This document shows, in pieces, positions 1-12,464 of a stretch of DNA of 64,000 nucleotides. Source of the DNA: Lamellibrachia satsuma. Lineage: Eukaryota > Annelida > Polychaeta > Sabellida > Siboglinidae. The DNA lies in the NCBI GenBank assembly GCA_033239005.1, contig BSQZ01000034.1, forward strand, positions 3,221,001-3,285,000, written 5' to 3'. The notes under the pieces were generated by a model, which saw only the letters and a list, made by a program, of their open reading frames with translations, ran no database searches and was not told the DNA's origin. Made by a program: the position numbers and the translations under genes. Each line of letters starts with the position of its first letter. Position 1 is the stretch's first letter.

Positions 1-1
1 T

Positions 2-37
2 GCCATGACATATCAGTCGCCATGACATATCAGTCGC
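2..37. repeat. short tandem repeat at window edge
   Basis: An 18-bp unit (GCCATGACATATCAGTC plus one base) occurs twice in tandem, with a partial third start. The array may extend beyond the window. Confidence 0.7.
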
Positions 38-119
38 CATGCACTGTTTGGCTCATTGACACATTTACAAAACATGGCTAAAAATATTTACCCAAATTTA
101 ACAAAAATTATAACCCAAA

Positions 120-350
120 GCAAAAAACCTCAGGTAACAAGTGTAAAGCAAGCCATTGGCTGATTGAGAGTCCAGCGATAATTCATGTGTAATTCGCCCT
201 TCTAATTTGTTCCATTTCTCTGGCAGAATCAGAACTTTCTGAGACTGTTCCTTCAATAAATCTAAGTGCAAAAAATACTTCTGTCAATATTTTCTTAACC
301 ATCTTATAATTCAATTTGTTATCCTATTAATCTCATGGTCTCTAGTGTTT
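120..350 (-). mobile_element. CR1-like retrotransposon 3' remnant, antisense
   Basis: Read on the minus strand, this diverged stretch follows the C-terminal codons and 3' UTR of the full-length element at 58-62.9 kb. Shared landmarks are the ACTCTAGAGAC-like segment, the GAATGGAACAAATT-like segment and the 3' UTR phrase GGACTCTCGATAAGCCAATGGC in degenerate form. Frameshifts and stops make it non-coding. Confidence 0.7.
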
Positions 351-1196
351 TAAAATCACATTTAGGCGTTTTCGTAACTAATTTTCTCAGTCTGGTAACT
401 AATTTTGTAGGTTTGCAACTTAATGGCATAGTTTCGTTTAAAAACACGCGAGATACATACTGCCTAGTTTAATGTATGTCCTCAACCGCCAGGGACATTG
501 AGCACTGGCATGTACCGTGTGAGTCAATGCGTACAGTACAGATAGGTCACCTCCCTGACATCCACACGATGCTGAAATCAAACCATGCATTCATCTCCAC
601 GCCACGATTATAATTTAATAGACGTGTCCGTGGCTCAATGGATGATGTCGCAAACACACAATCTATAGCGCAGCGCAGCATGGTATAATATAATATTCTC
701 TTTCCTCTCTCCGTCCCTCCCTCTCTCACTCCCCTATCCGTATCTGTCTCTTTCTGTGCCCCTTGCCCGTTCTCTCCCTTGCAATCACTCGTAGTGGAAT
801 ATGATGATGTGAGTCTTGGTCATGTATAGCATAGCATATAGCATATAGCATAGCATCTAGCATAGTATAACATAAAACTACATGCCAAGTTAGTATAATC
901 GGATCGAAGTTGTTCTACGTTAGTCGGCCTTACACCCGTGTATCTCGGTACGCCGAATTGAATTCTATCCCCTCGACAAAGACCACCAGCTTAGCACGTG
1001 CGTCACTAGTGACAGCCCACGTGAACGTATAGTAGAGATCATCATCTCGACACAACCTGAATGAACTCAGGCGTGTGCCGTATTGTTTACATTCGTGACG
1101 AGTACACCGTTATGTTTATAGGTCAACAGCACAGGCCAGTGATGGCTTTAATTAGTTTTCAAGCATCGAGTGCAGACACAAGAAATCTACGCTACA

Positions 1197-1199
1197 CGC

Positions 1200-1232
<33 letters not shown>

Positions 1233-1233
1233 C
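1197..1233. repeat. (CGCA)n microsatellite
   Basis: About nine CGCA/CACG tetranucleotides abut the 3' side of the neighbouring antisense retrotransposon remnant. The same tetranucleotide recurs at 19.2, 23.95, 27.3, 32.3 and 51.6 kb. Confidence 0.9.
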
Positions 1234-1239
1234 ACTGTT

Positions 1240-1700
1240 CCTTAATTAATGCTGCTTTAATTTTTGTGTGCCCTCTGGTTATACTGCCTTCTTTCAGTTT
1301 GAAGAACAGCTAATACTTTTATTTGGTCTCCTCTTAGTCTCCTAGCTGGTATTTGATCTTGTCAAACCTCATTCTGCCTTCGATAACTAAGTTTTCTCAC
1401 TTCTTGAATAATTTTAGCTGCTCTTCGTTGTATTCGTTCTAGCTTATCTGTCTTTCTTACGTTATGGCCTCCATGCTTGTATGCAATATCCAAACGAGGC
1501 CTGTACAGGGGTGTCTCCCCATATAAATGTGATAGCTCTCCCAATTATCTTTTGAAGCAGCAATCCCACATTGCTCTGAAACGTTCATGATAGCACTGAA
1601 TGTAGTTACTCCTAAGTCATTTCCCTTTGTGTGTCTACTTAGGCCCTGTACCTATGCCCAATTTTTTTATTCTCGGTCCATGTTTCCATGTCCTCTATGG
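1240..1700 (-). mobile_element. CR1-like reverse transcriptase C-terminal remnant, antisense
   Basis: The minus strand carries the connection region of a CR1-like ORF2 with frameshifts. Recognisable words are KLERIQRRAAKII and LSYRRQ, matching TLERIQRRATKMI and LSFEER of the intact copy at 59.9-62.8 kb. Upstream nucleotide landmarks (AGGACATGGAAACATGG, TTTCAGAGCAATGTGGGATTGC) match the copy at 15.2-16.4 kb more closely. It is an old, 5'-truncated pseudocopy. Confidence 0.8.
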
Positions 1701-1871
1701 CTATGTGGAGTATAGGTAGGGCCTACAAGCACGGCTTTGTATTGAATGGCGCGTATAAACCTACCCTACAGTTTATGACGACACGGCAATTAGTAAAGCC
1801 ATTTCCCGCCAATCGAGTTGTTCAGCCTCGTTCTCGAGACCAACATACGTACCACGTGATCAGCCGTGCAC

Positions 1872-1879
1872 TATAAAAG
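1872..1879 (+). promoter_or_regulatory. TATA box of candidate promoter
   Basis: TATAAAAG is a consensus TATA box. It sits 13 bp downstream of CACGTG (an E-box, 1854-1859) in a locally GC-rich stretch, and about 195 bp upstream of a consensus splice donor. It would place a transcription start near 1900-1905. No initiator or experimental support is visible. Confidence 0.5.
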
Positions 1880-1902
1880 CCGGCGACATCGCCGCGACGC
1901 AG

Positions 1903-2073
1903 TTACTGTACTTTGGACGAGAAACCGACCGATGATGCAAGGCAGACGCGTCTCTCCATCATCCCACACCAAACGAGTAGATCCCAGGACCTGGGGACGG
2001 CGGGAAAAACCTTCCCTGTGCCCAGATGATGATTCTATAAAGCTTAGTCGTCGCCTGAGTGCGTATGTATAAG
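1903..2073 (+). other. candidate 5' exon ending at a strong splice donor
   Basis: The stretch begins about 25-30 bp after the TATA box and ends at AAG|GTGAGT, a consensus donor (GT at 2074). It contains a short open frame (ATG near 1932) that stops at TAA just before the donor, so it probably acts as a leader exon or upstream ORF. The nearest good acceptor on this strand followed by coding sequence is at 6659/6660 (TATATTCCAG), so I infer a 4.6-kb intron to the exon at 6660. Joining them is inference; cDNA would decide. Confidence 0.4.
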
Positions 2074-2522
2074 GTGAGTCAATTAAATTATCACACGCTC
2101 GTAGACCGCACACTGGGGGAGTCACAATGTCAATGACCGATGGATTTAGACACATAAATGATAAAAATTATGGATTTAGACACGGGAATTATATAAATTG
2201 TGGATTTATATACGGAAAAAAATATGCACTAAGTAAATATCAACACTACGGGTGATTAACTAAAATTAAACACTATGTTTTGTCCCAGAAGAGGGTATTT
2301 CCAAGTTGCCTAGGCCAATAAAATGTTAAGTCGTGTTATCAACGTCCATGGGTAATAAATGCTGACGCATTTCTAACTACAGGAAACGACCACAACTGTT
2401 TGGAGCACGCGAAAACATTTATGAATGTTGTTGACAATCCTACCTAGCTGTTTAGGTCAAGTTATGCAGTCGCGTGTGTTTGCAAGTGGTCCTTGAACGA
2501 CAGTTAGTTCGGTCAGTCTGCT

Positions 2523-2709
2523 GACGGACGGACGGACGGACGGACGGACGGACGGACGGACGGACGGACGGACGGACGGACGGACGGACGGACGGACGGA
2601 CGGACGGACGGACGGACGGACGGACGGACGGACGGACGGACGGACGGACGGACGGACGGACGGACGGACGGACGGACGGACGGACGGACGGACGGACGGA
2701 CGGACGGAC
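2523..2709. repeat. (GACG)n tetranucleotide array, 187 bp
   Basis: About 47 uninterrupted GACG units. Both strands are stop-free, so the apparent (SVRP)n reading frames here are artefacts of the repeat. Confidence 0.98.
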
Positions 2710-2887
2710 ATTCAGATAATATACAGCTGACCTATTGCCACCTTTGGAATGGCACAATGCAGCGAAGTTTGGTTGTTGATTTATAAGAGTCTACCACCAG
2801 TTTTACAATCGGCGTAATGTGACTCGACCTGTCCAAACTGAGGTATGGTGCAGACAGATTAATTAACAGCAAAGGCAAATACAGCAC

Positions 2888-2963
2888 GACTAAGTCATAG
2901 AAATTCATACGATGCCGCATGAAATGACTAAGTCATAGAAACTCATACGATGCCGCATGAAAT
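2888..2963. repeat. 38-bp tandem duplication
   Basis: Two adjacent 38-bp units starting GACTAAGTCATAGAAA differ at a single base. This is a recent local duplication. Confidence 0.95.
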
Positions 2964-3862
2964 GAGACCGGTGCATTCACCTGCACGTCTAGATTATGCA
3001 ACACGCTTCTGTTGTTCAGCGGGCGGTATCAAATGTACCCATTGAGCACGGAATTCAGTCAACCAGTCTTCGTCGTGATGGGTCGAGTGCACTAACAACA
3101 TAACCATTAAACTTTTTTACGTAAGCTGTATACACAGCAGCTTTGCGCACACACTATGCATGCACAAACATAGAAAACCTTGGTCAGAGACCCCACGTCT
3201 TGGCATGTGTGCACAGTTACACGGTTTTTTAATGTTTATGATTACGTTTCGCCGAAACCAGAATGTTTAATAAAGATGAGTTGCATTGGTAATTTTGCTA
3301 TGGATAAGCACCTAATAGTTATAGTATGTTGTATGTCCAAGCGCCACTGTATTAAGTGGAGCGATATAACTGGATGCTGCCGGTGATGTTGAAGCTGATA
3401 GACCACCCGTGTTTACACAGCGGTCGGTCCCTTCCTGACAGATAACGCTTGCGGTCTGCGATTCTTAGTGTATTCTGCAGTGAGACTGAAGTCGAACAAA
3501 TAAACGATGGTCCGTGTCACGTCGAGTGTTGTTTGTTTATCAGATGATAAAAATGCCCACCATCCAGCGTGGTCACTATAGTATCTTGCATGGTCCTACG
3601 TCCCAACCTGAGACGACACCGACACACACACGTGTCGTGGTCGCCGTATGGAGATGCCGTCCATAAAACCGAGAACCATTAAACGTGTGAAATGGTGGAC
3701 GAATACACTGCAAGTGTGACTTTATATAGTCTTGGTTAATTGCATTTTTCTAAATCGTTTACTTACATATTTTAATGCACTTTATACACATGTATGTACT
3801 GACATTCGTATAGTCATATTACAATATTCAGTGTGTCTCACACATAACACGCGATGGAATAA
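2964..3862. other. no recognisable gene
   Basis: Ordinary AT-rich sequence with many stops in all frames. I see no domain-like translation, RNA gene or dispersed repeat. Confidence 0.5.
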
Positions 3863-4080
3863 TGCTGCGTTCCAGTGCGTTCGTGATTACCAGTTCACGA
3901 CATGTAGGCCTAAATAGAGTTCACGACCCTAGTGAACTCGTAATTACCAATCGAAAACTCGAAATTTAAAAAAGGAGCCCCAGTTGACGACTCGTATCTA
4001 CGAGTTCACGGGGTTATGAACTTTATATACATATCGTGAACTCGTACTCACGTGAAGGTCGAGCGCATTCGAACGCAGCA
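3863..4080. mobile_element. MITE-like element with terminal inverted repeats
   Basis: The ends are exact inverted copies for ten bases (TGCTGCGTTC and GAACGCAGCA), and imperfect complementarity continues inward for about 45 bp (AGTTCACGA-type core on both sides). The interior is non-coding and full of further TTCACGA/TCGTGAA palindromes. At 218 bp with no ORF it fits a non-autonomous DNA transposon. I cannot define a target-site duplication or superfamily. Confidence 0.6.
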
Positions 4081-4757
4081 ACAGTCTCGTAAATATTCAA
4101 CCCTTTCCTGGTGTCGACGGACCTACTATGTACAGTTGTAGAGACACTAGACTATTGGTGTTGATAAGCTGTTGCAGTCCAATGGCGATTTGAGGAGGAT
4201 ATAAAATATAGACATATTTTGCTTTGTATTAATTAGTACTGATGTTTATGGCATGAACGTACGGTTCTGGAAAATATCTGCATAGGCTGAGATGCCCAAC
4301 TACGAGCAACACTGGCGTAAGAAACGGAGGGAGGAGAGTTCCTTAACCGGTTAAACAGTGAAACTGTGGACGCACGACAGGACAAGCCGTGTAATAACAA
4401 CTCTATTGCGTCGACGCGCCGAACAGCTGCTCTGAAGTTTGGGTTTTACAATTGCAACTAACCCTGCTACGAAGCCGGATGTGTGATAATGTGTTATGTC
4501 AGCTTCCAACCAGTGCGGAAAGGTGACAACGGGCTGACAACCCGGGCCACATTAGGGGGCATTCACACACCCCTGACATCCGAAGTATCCTTCTGGTGAG
4601 GTTGACATCAGGTCTGGTCGCAGTCTAATCAGGACTTGGATGGCTTTCTTGATTTGACAGCGAAGTAACCGGAGGGACGGGGATTACACATGTATATTTG
4701 AAGAACATATACATGCGTGCGTGTATGCGTGCGTGTATGCGTGCGCGCATGCGTCAT

Positions 4758-4763
<6 letters not shown>

Positions 4764-4849
<86 letters not shown>

Positions 4850-4874
4850 ATGTGTATGTGTATATGTATATGTA

Positions 4875-4961
<87 letters not shown>
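4764..4961. repeat. (TA)n-(TG)n-(TA)n compound microsatellite
   Basis: Two long TA tracts are separated by a short TG/TATG tract. A purine-free GTGC-rich stretch precedes it at 4712-4755. The IYIYIY frames on both strands are repeat artefacts. Confidence 0.98.
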
Positions 4962-4962
<1 letters not shown>

Positions 4963-5047
4963 GTAATCATATCCATAGAAACAGTCAGACAATCGAAATC
5001 GCATCCTCGAGCGCACTGCCTCGCCATCCGGGAACCGTGTAGGTGAC

Positions 5048-6600
5048 TAGGTGAAGCATCGCCGCCGCCCAGGCTAACACGTAATAGGCCACTACACCAG
5101 GAGGTGTGGCGTGACTATGAATTACGTCTGCGAGACAATAGGGTCAATCTTGACGACTTGGCACTGACCGCCAGACTGACCAGTCGATCTGAAGTGAAGC
5201 GGCGATTGGTGTAGGTTTTCCCGACAGCTGCAACTTTGTCACGGGAACGTCAGAGGACTCCATATCGTGAGTCTTCAACGAGAGACACTGATGCGAGCTT
5301 CACTTGCACGAACAGTGCGTCCGTCGTCTTCTGCATTTATCGTCGTAAATTCACAGAATGACACGTCAGGACTACAACACGGCTGCACCAGTCTGAGTAC
5401 GGCGAGGTAGAGTTTCGTCAGGCACGTTAGGTCTAATTGGACAGGAGCTAAGCTTAGAATGGGCAAGACAACATCTGAATTTTGGTGTTGTGATCTATCT
5501 TTCGTAGGATGGCGATGCTGGTATAGTAATGCTAAGACGTGTCCGTAGATTATGAGTAACACTGTATAACATGAAACCATGCCAATGCCTGTTCTAAGTT
5601 ATTGTACTGTCTGGTCATTCGACAGAGCTGTGCCGTCAACATATGGCGTTGTACTGTGTTATGTAAACTGTTTACGTCTGCCCCTTGTGAGACTACCAAT
5701 GTTCCGCAACATCTGCTGTGACATAAAAGTATCTCTTATGTGTGGATGGCGGAACTTTGTATCGTGGCAGTCGTCACGTCCGCAGTGATAAATATTGACA
5801 CAGCAATTGGGCGGATGTTACCGTGCCCTGTAGAGAGCACAGATGCTGTCATTAGCATGTCTGCGCGTGTACTAGACCGAGAACGTGCGAGACGGATGTA
5901 ATTCTATCGGGGTTGCGCCAATGACTGTTACTACACGGACGTTTCAAATATCCATTCACGGTATAAACGAGATGATGTATTGCATACGTAATGTCTGCAC
6001 TTATGGCCTCCGTTGTCGTGCGGAATGGCAATAAACACCAAGTATCATTTGTCGTTTTTTTACAAAATGAATATACTATAATATTATGACGGTATCATGT
6101 TGTGCAACAAAAATTCGAGTATCGTGGACGATGCTAATGTTTGTCTCTGATTCTAACAGATGTTCAGTTGTGTTTAAATGATCCAATATATTCGCAAGAC
6201 CATTCCTGTCGTACAAGAGGCGTACCGAGGATTTCGCAAAGGGGGAGGCCAAAATATGTGTTCCCGCGCGTGTGTGTCGGGGGGGGGGTCTTAGTTACCC
6301 ATTAGTTTATCATGCTAGTATGTAACGGCGAAACGGAAAAATACTGGGGGGGTAGGGCGAAGAGCTTCAACTATTTTAATCATTGTATGTGACTGAAGAG
6401 GTCAACACTGCATGGTAATGATGATATAACACGTAGCCGAGTTTATCGTCAAATATTTGATACAGTTTCGTTCGCAGTCGTTTCTTGGGTGGGGGGTAAT
6501 TAGAGCATCAATCGGCGGTGGAGGTGAGTTGTATTACCACAGGCCTATGCATTATGTAGAGGTGATGATTCATCAAGTCACAATGATTACACAACTTGAA
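5048..6600. other. no recognisable gene
   Basis: Mixed-composition sequence with only short accidental frames. G-runs lie at 6270-6290, 6345-6352 and 6489-6497. No homology to known proteins or to repeats elsewhere in the window is apparent. Confidence 0.45.
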
Positions 6601-6659
6601 TGAACTAATCAATCTTCACACCGAGCAGTGATTAAACCCGGCTTTTCATTATATTCCAG

Positions 6660-6837
6660 GTGCCGATGTACTGCTACGTTGTGTCAGCTAGTCGCTAGAC
6701 CTCATCAACCGTCACGTGTCCATTCGGAGGAGACGAGAGAGGCAGAGATAAACCGACTCGACGAACTAACGATTCCAAATTACTGCCAAACACTCCAGTT
6801 TCTTCCGCGTGCAACGTTGTCATCATTCGTTCACGCG
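6660..6837 (+). other. 5' part of exon (leader) before the 6838 start codon
   Basis: A good acceptor (TTATATTCCAG, AG at 6658-6659) opens an exon. GC content rises from here. The frame is open from 6628, but the first ATG in a good context (G at -3 and +4) is at 6838, so I treat this as leader or N-terminal coding sequence. Confidence 0.4.
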
Positions 6838-7248
6838 ATGGATACAGAGTCCTCGAAGACGGCGCAGCCAAACGAGGGCCTCAGACGCAACACAACGATG
6901 GACGAGCGCTGGATGACCTCATACATGACCACGGCACCAACGGCCATCATGGATTTCGGCCAGGACGTCGTCGGTTGGTCGGCGGCTGGTCACGTGACAG
7001 GGAAACGACCTCATCTAGGCAGCACAGGAGAACTGTCATCGGACGAGGAGACGGGACGGGTCAGCCCAACGTCGTGGCTGCGGTCTTGGCTGGACAACGG
7101 CTCCACCAAGAGAACGCCCACGCCCACGCCCACACCCATGCGGCCTGGCGTCGACGCCTCGGCGTTGAGCAGGAACGGCCTGGAACCAGTCAGAAAGATG
7201 AGGTTCACGTCTCGGGACCTCAACGCGGTCGCCCCGTCATATTGGTAG
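6838..7248 (+). CDS. hypothetical polar protein with RDLNxxAPS C-terminus, 136 aa
   Basis: I do not recognise the family. The frame is open from 6628 to a TAG-terminated end at 7248, and the best start is ATG at 6838. Base composition is markedly more GC-rich than the flanks, with repeated third-position C/G, which supports real coding. The product is hydrophilic and Ser/Thr-rich. It has an acidic phosphosite-like stretch (SSDEETG), a Trp-rich SWLRSWLDNG segment, a (TP)4 run encoded by CCCACG repeats, and the end MRFTSRDLNAVAPSYW. It has no signal peptide or membrane segment. The C-terminus resembles that of the protein at 19640-20170 (RDLNSWAPS), so the two may be a lineage-specific family. 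The exon is preceded by an acceptor at 6659. Confidence 0.55.
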   Translation: MDTESSKTAQPNEGLRRNTTMDERWMTSYMTTAPTAIMDFGQDVVGWSAAGHVTGKRPHLGSTGELSSDEETGRVSPTSWLRSWLDNGSTKRTPTPTPTPMRPGVDASALSRNGLEPVRKMRFTSRDLNAVAPSYW

Positions 7249-7618
7249 AGCGTACATGTCTAGTTGACAACCCTACAGGCTGCCGGTGTGAGATGAGAAT
7301 TTGGAACCTCGAATAACCCTTGACCATATAGGCCTACCCTTATAACTTCCAACTGAATTCGGCACAACTCGTATTTGTGCCAACGATTTAAATTTAGAAA
7401 TGTTATCTGGTATGGTATCCTATGTACGGCATCTTAGATTGTCACGGATGATTAATGTTGTGCAAATGTTAGTTAAATTTAGGAAATGTTTGATTGAACA
7501 AGAAGTGATATTAATCGTTGAAAGGTCTTAGCTTCTGCGTGCGTAATAATTGCGGATAACAAGTGAGATACTTTATTATCACGTATATCTAAATGATCTA
7601 GCAAGACGGATGCATTTA

Positions 7619-7735
7619 ATATATATTATATATGCTAAAGATACACTGAGAGAGCGGAATTGAAGATATATTATATATGCTTAAGATACATTGAGGGAGC
7701 GGAATTGAAGATATATTATATATGTTTAAGTGTAG
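7619..7735. repeat. 46-bp tandem repeat, about 2.5 copies
   Basis: The unit includes GATATATTATATATGCTTAAG followed by GAGCGGAATTGAA. Copies differ at a few bases. The unit holds a TATATTATATA palindrome. Confidence 0.85.
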
Positions 7736-7744
7736 TTAAATTAA

Positions 7745-8090
7745 TTGTCTAATCTTACGAGTTCAGTTCCTAATTGCAAAACAAACAACTCGGTTGTTCC
7801 CCTGTTATGGCGATTCCATTCTGGAGTACTGGAGTTAATTCAACCTTTCATAGACTCCAAGTTCCACAGCACACCGGCAGCCAGGTCGTTGTTCACAAGG
7901 TGCCTTCCTCCAAACCCGCCGATGCGTGGTGTTTGTGGGGTGGGTCCACACGGCCCCTTACAAATATTCCCATGCCAGCACCATATACCCGTCAATTTGG
8001 CGTCATTCAAAGTTTCTTCCACTGCACCGCTGTGCTCGAGGATGTTCTTGGTTAGTCTGTGTCCGGTCTCCTGGTCACCCACGGTCACCC
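7745..8090 (-). pseudogene. unidentified coding-like remnant, minus strand
   Basis: The minus strand gives a protein-like translation with little low complexity (words such as LTGIWCWHGNICKGP and RHLVNNDLAAGVLWNLES). It is broken by one in-frame stop and resumes as SSTPEWNRHNRGTTELFVLQ. It looks like the residue of a conserved repeat-borne frame, but I cannot name the family. The plus strand also has an open frame, which I judge to be its shadow. Confidence 0.3.
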
Positions 8091-8663
8091 CCGGTCATCC
8101 ACGGTCACCCAACCACGAAGCATTGGTCATTGGCGCTCCTTACAAGAATCAGAACGCTGTTGGAAACTTGTAACGAAACAGGTGGGGGGGGGGGGCAAAT
8201 GATAAGGTCTGAGGAGGCTGGTATGTATGCAAAATGATATTGATTATATGCATTATTAATAAGCGTGTAATATGTACTGAATTAGTTAAGCTATTTCTCT
8301 AAGGTCAGTATCGATCCTGGTACTCGAGAAACGATGATCCTTAATTATTGCGATATGCATTGTGTTATCCATATCCATAATAAACGAAACCCCGTAATAG
8401 GCAAAGCTGTTAACATGCTATCCAGCGATAGGTCCTTTAACATAATTATAATAAGCAGTTTTCCTTTTTCCTATAGTATTCCTATAGGGATCGTTGGCTC
8501 GTAGGCCTCTGTGTGCCTCGATTGTGGCGCATGTGAAACTTTATTGTCTTCCCCAAAGGTTGAATGAGACAATGCTGACATGAAGTAAAATAGTAGATGT
8601 AAGGCGTACTTTAGATTAACATGTGTAGTACTATGTTAAATCCTGGTTCATAATCACCCAGTA

Positions 8664-8977
8664 AGGTAAAGTCATCCCCCAGGCATTACGCCTTAGGAAG
8701 CCATGAAGGCTTATATGGCCAGTGCTTAAACCTGGTTTCTGTAGTGCGAAGCAACTTAGGGTGCAGTTATACTGACTCTCCTGGACGGGACACTAGTCCA
8801 TCGCAGGTACCTTCCAAACAGTGTTTGTACTCATTTGCAGCTGAGTAGACTGAGGCAAAGTAGGGTAAACGAAATTGCCTAAGCTTCGAAAACGAACCGT
8901 GCCCAGTGTGGGTCTTGAACTCACAACCCTCGAATTTAGAGTCCAACACCTTAACCACTAGGCCACGGCTGCCCCCT
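8664..8977 (-). mobile_element. tRNA-derived SINE, recently inserted
   Basis: On the minus strand the element begins with a tRNA-like RNA polymerase III promoter: an A-box-like GTGGCCTAGTGGTTAAGG and a B-box-like segment around GTGAGTTCAAGACCC. A body follows with GCCTCAG...CAGCTGCAAATGAGTAC and then an unrelated tail. A perfect 14-bp direct repeat ATAATCACCCAGTA lies at 8650-8663 and 8978-8991, which is the target-site duplication of a recent retrotransposition. A diverged relative is at about 12110-12380. Confidence 0.85.
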
Positions 8978-8991
8978 ATAATCACCCAGTA

Positions 8992-10139
<1,148 letters not shown>

Positions 10140-10729
10140 ATATGGGATGAATCGTTAGTCAGCGCAATTGAATCTCGCAGCTGGTGCTGTTGGTTAGTGG
10201 GGTTAGTAGTTCCTACCCCTATAAAAACGAAGCTCATTTGTAATCCATCACATTGACGAGAAGAGTACGTCATAGCATGCTACCCAGACAAGGTTAATTG
10301 ACACTTTGCATGACCCGAATTAGCGGGTGGCTGAAAATTGCACATTCTTGCTTTTCAGTGAACATTCGGCTAATAATTATTCCTTTACGACGTCAACGTG
10401 ACGTCAATGGACAGCGGTTTATGAACTGCGCGACACATGATCTGGGACACTTGATTGCCGTAGAAGTAGACTCTAATCCTACATGTGTTTTGTGACGTAC
10501 TCCAAACCGATCACCTTTTTATACGTAGAAAATCCAAACGTTTAATTGCAGATGTCACACACATGATATTCAGACCAGCGTCAATATCTGAAAGGTAATT
10601 TAGCCAATTTTGACACCCCAGGCCCAGACCCAGTCGTCATTTTAAACACCCCGTAGCCATTACTTTCCTTATATAAATCATGTATGTATGTTGGAAATGG
10701 ACTTGTCCACGACCACTGTATGCATGCGT

Positions 10730-10893
<164 letters not shown>

Positions 10894-11079
10894 GATATAT
10901 TATTGTACATCTATAGCGTGTGCTTTAATTAGATTTGTCAAGATTAAAAAACCCAGGAAGCAAGTAGACAACTTGGAAGCCATGCCAGGCTTATTCACAG
11001 AGACAGTCCAACAATCAATTCTCATGCAATCTCTACTGTATATAGTCCCTCTATGCATGTATAACCCGCCCCTCTGAGA

Positions 11080-12100
11080 TATTTTGACAATAATGCCTTT
11101 TGTGACGTGAATAAGAAATACAGTACACATATTTACACAAACACGAACGCTACATATTTACAAACATACAACGTATGTTGATGTGACTTGTTTACAGACA
11201 TACCACTATAATATTATAATAATAGCATCTACATTAGAGTGGGCGTGTTGGCGTTTAAACCTTCGTTTGTCACGCGATCTATCGTCTATTATCTCATGTG
11301 TTAGCGCTGTGGTAATTAAGTTTGCCCGTATCTCACTTATGAATGCGTGATGTTTACATATCAAGTTTAACAAGAGGCGATAAACGCCACACAAATGACA
11401 CCTCCCTCGCTGCATCGCATAAAGTAGTTGTAACCTGATTCTAGTGACTAGAGCGGATTGAACCGGCGCCAGCGACCTTCACCTTGACACGGTAATTTTG
11501 TTGACGATCGAACTCTGAGTATTTACTACGAAGTCTTCGTCGAATATAGTCGGTGCTCAACGTCTTGACGTCCGGGGCATTACGGTGGTATTTGGAGAAC
11601 TTTTGTCGATAGGTATGTCACTATGGAGAACGACGTTTTTACAGACGTGAAACCAAACCATACGCGTGATTGCGGTGCGAGGTAGGGCCTAGGCTAGGGC
11701 TAGGCTGTTCATCGATAATTCTATCGGCGGCCACACAATATCAACATGGTAGAACTCGTTAGCTCGGCAGCAAATATGGTGTGTCACAGTGTGTTACGTA
11801 ATAAGCGACATGTATGTAATGGTCATGCAATTATTCCATGAAACCATGAAGAGATTCTGGGGAAACGAGGAGTTTAAACTTTTTTAAAACCAAAATGCCA
11901 GATTCTTGCTCATACTGAAAACATGAATCCCATTTAATTCGTAATATACAATTATGGTGTTACTTATTTAAATTTGAATAACAGTGTTAGGTATGGACAA
12001 AGCACCAATGTGGCACACTGTGAGAAGAATTGCAAAAAGCATAACTAATAATAAGTTAACGACAAGGTAGACGTGTAATATTGGCCTCCATTTCCCCTCC
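11080..12100. other. no confirmed gene; one possible leader exon
   Basis: Mostly AT-rich and non-coding. The more GC-balanced stretch 11450-11612 ends in a donor-like ATAG|GTATGT and could be a non-coding 5' exon for a downstream gene such as the one at 19.6 kb. Nothing else supports that. Confidence 0.25.
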
Positions 12101-12109
12101 ACAGACACA

Positions 12110-12380
12110 GTGTCAGTGGGATTCAGTAACGTTGTGGTTAGAACATCGGACTTTCAATTGCGAGGAGTGGGGTTTGAATCCTCATTCGTTTTGAAGCTTG
12201 GGCAATTTTGTTCACTCCATATTGCCTCAGTTCACTCAGCTGTAGAAATGAGTACCTGGCAAGAAACTAATTGCAGCATGGCTGAATACTTCCCGGAAAA
12301 ATCAAGTTGATATTGGAAGGAACATGTCTGCCATGAACTTGACTGGATACAGCACTGTATAGGAAGTTACTTTGTACACT
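12110..12380 (+). mobile_element. tRNA-derived SINE, older copy
   Basis: The tRNA-like head carries AACGTTGTGGTTAGAACA (A-box region) and GGGGTTTGAATCC (close to the B-box consensus). The body word GCCTCAG...CTCAGCTGTAGAAATGAGTACC is shared with the SINE at 8664-8977. The tail differs and no target-site duplication is evident, so this copy is older or belongs to another subfamily. Confidence 0.7.
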
Positions 12381-12464
12381 AAATTTCTGCTTTCATGTTT
12401 CAGTCTACTATAACAAGTGATACAGACTAAAAAATATCACTTGGCACAGTGCCATCATATTTAT

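Noticed and set aside
1871..2155. 94-codon minus-strand frame over the leader exon
   Set aside because: No domain, and the opposite strand carries the TATA box and splice donor.
8871..8975. tRNA gene
   Set aside because: The A- and B-box words belong to the tRNA-like head of a SINE with a defined target-site duplication. No cloverleaf acceptor stem is visible.
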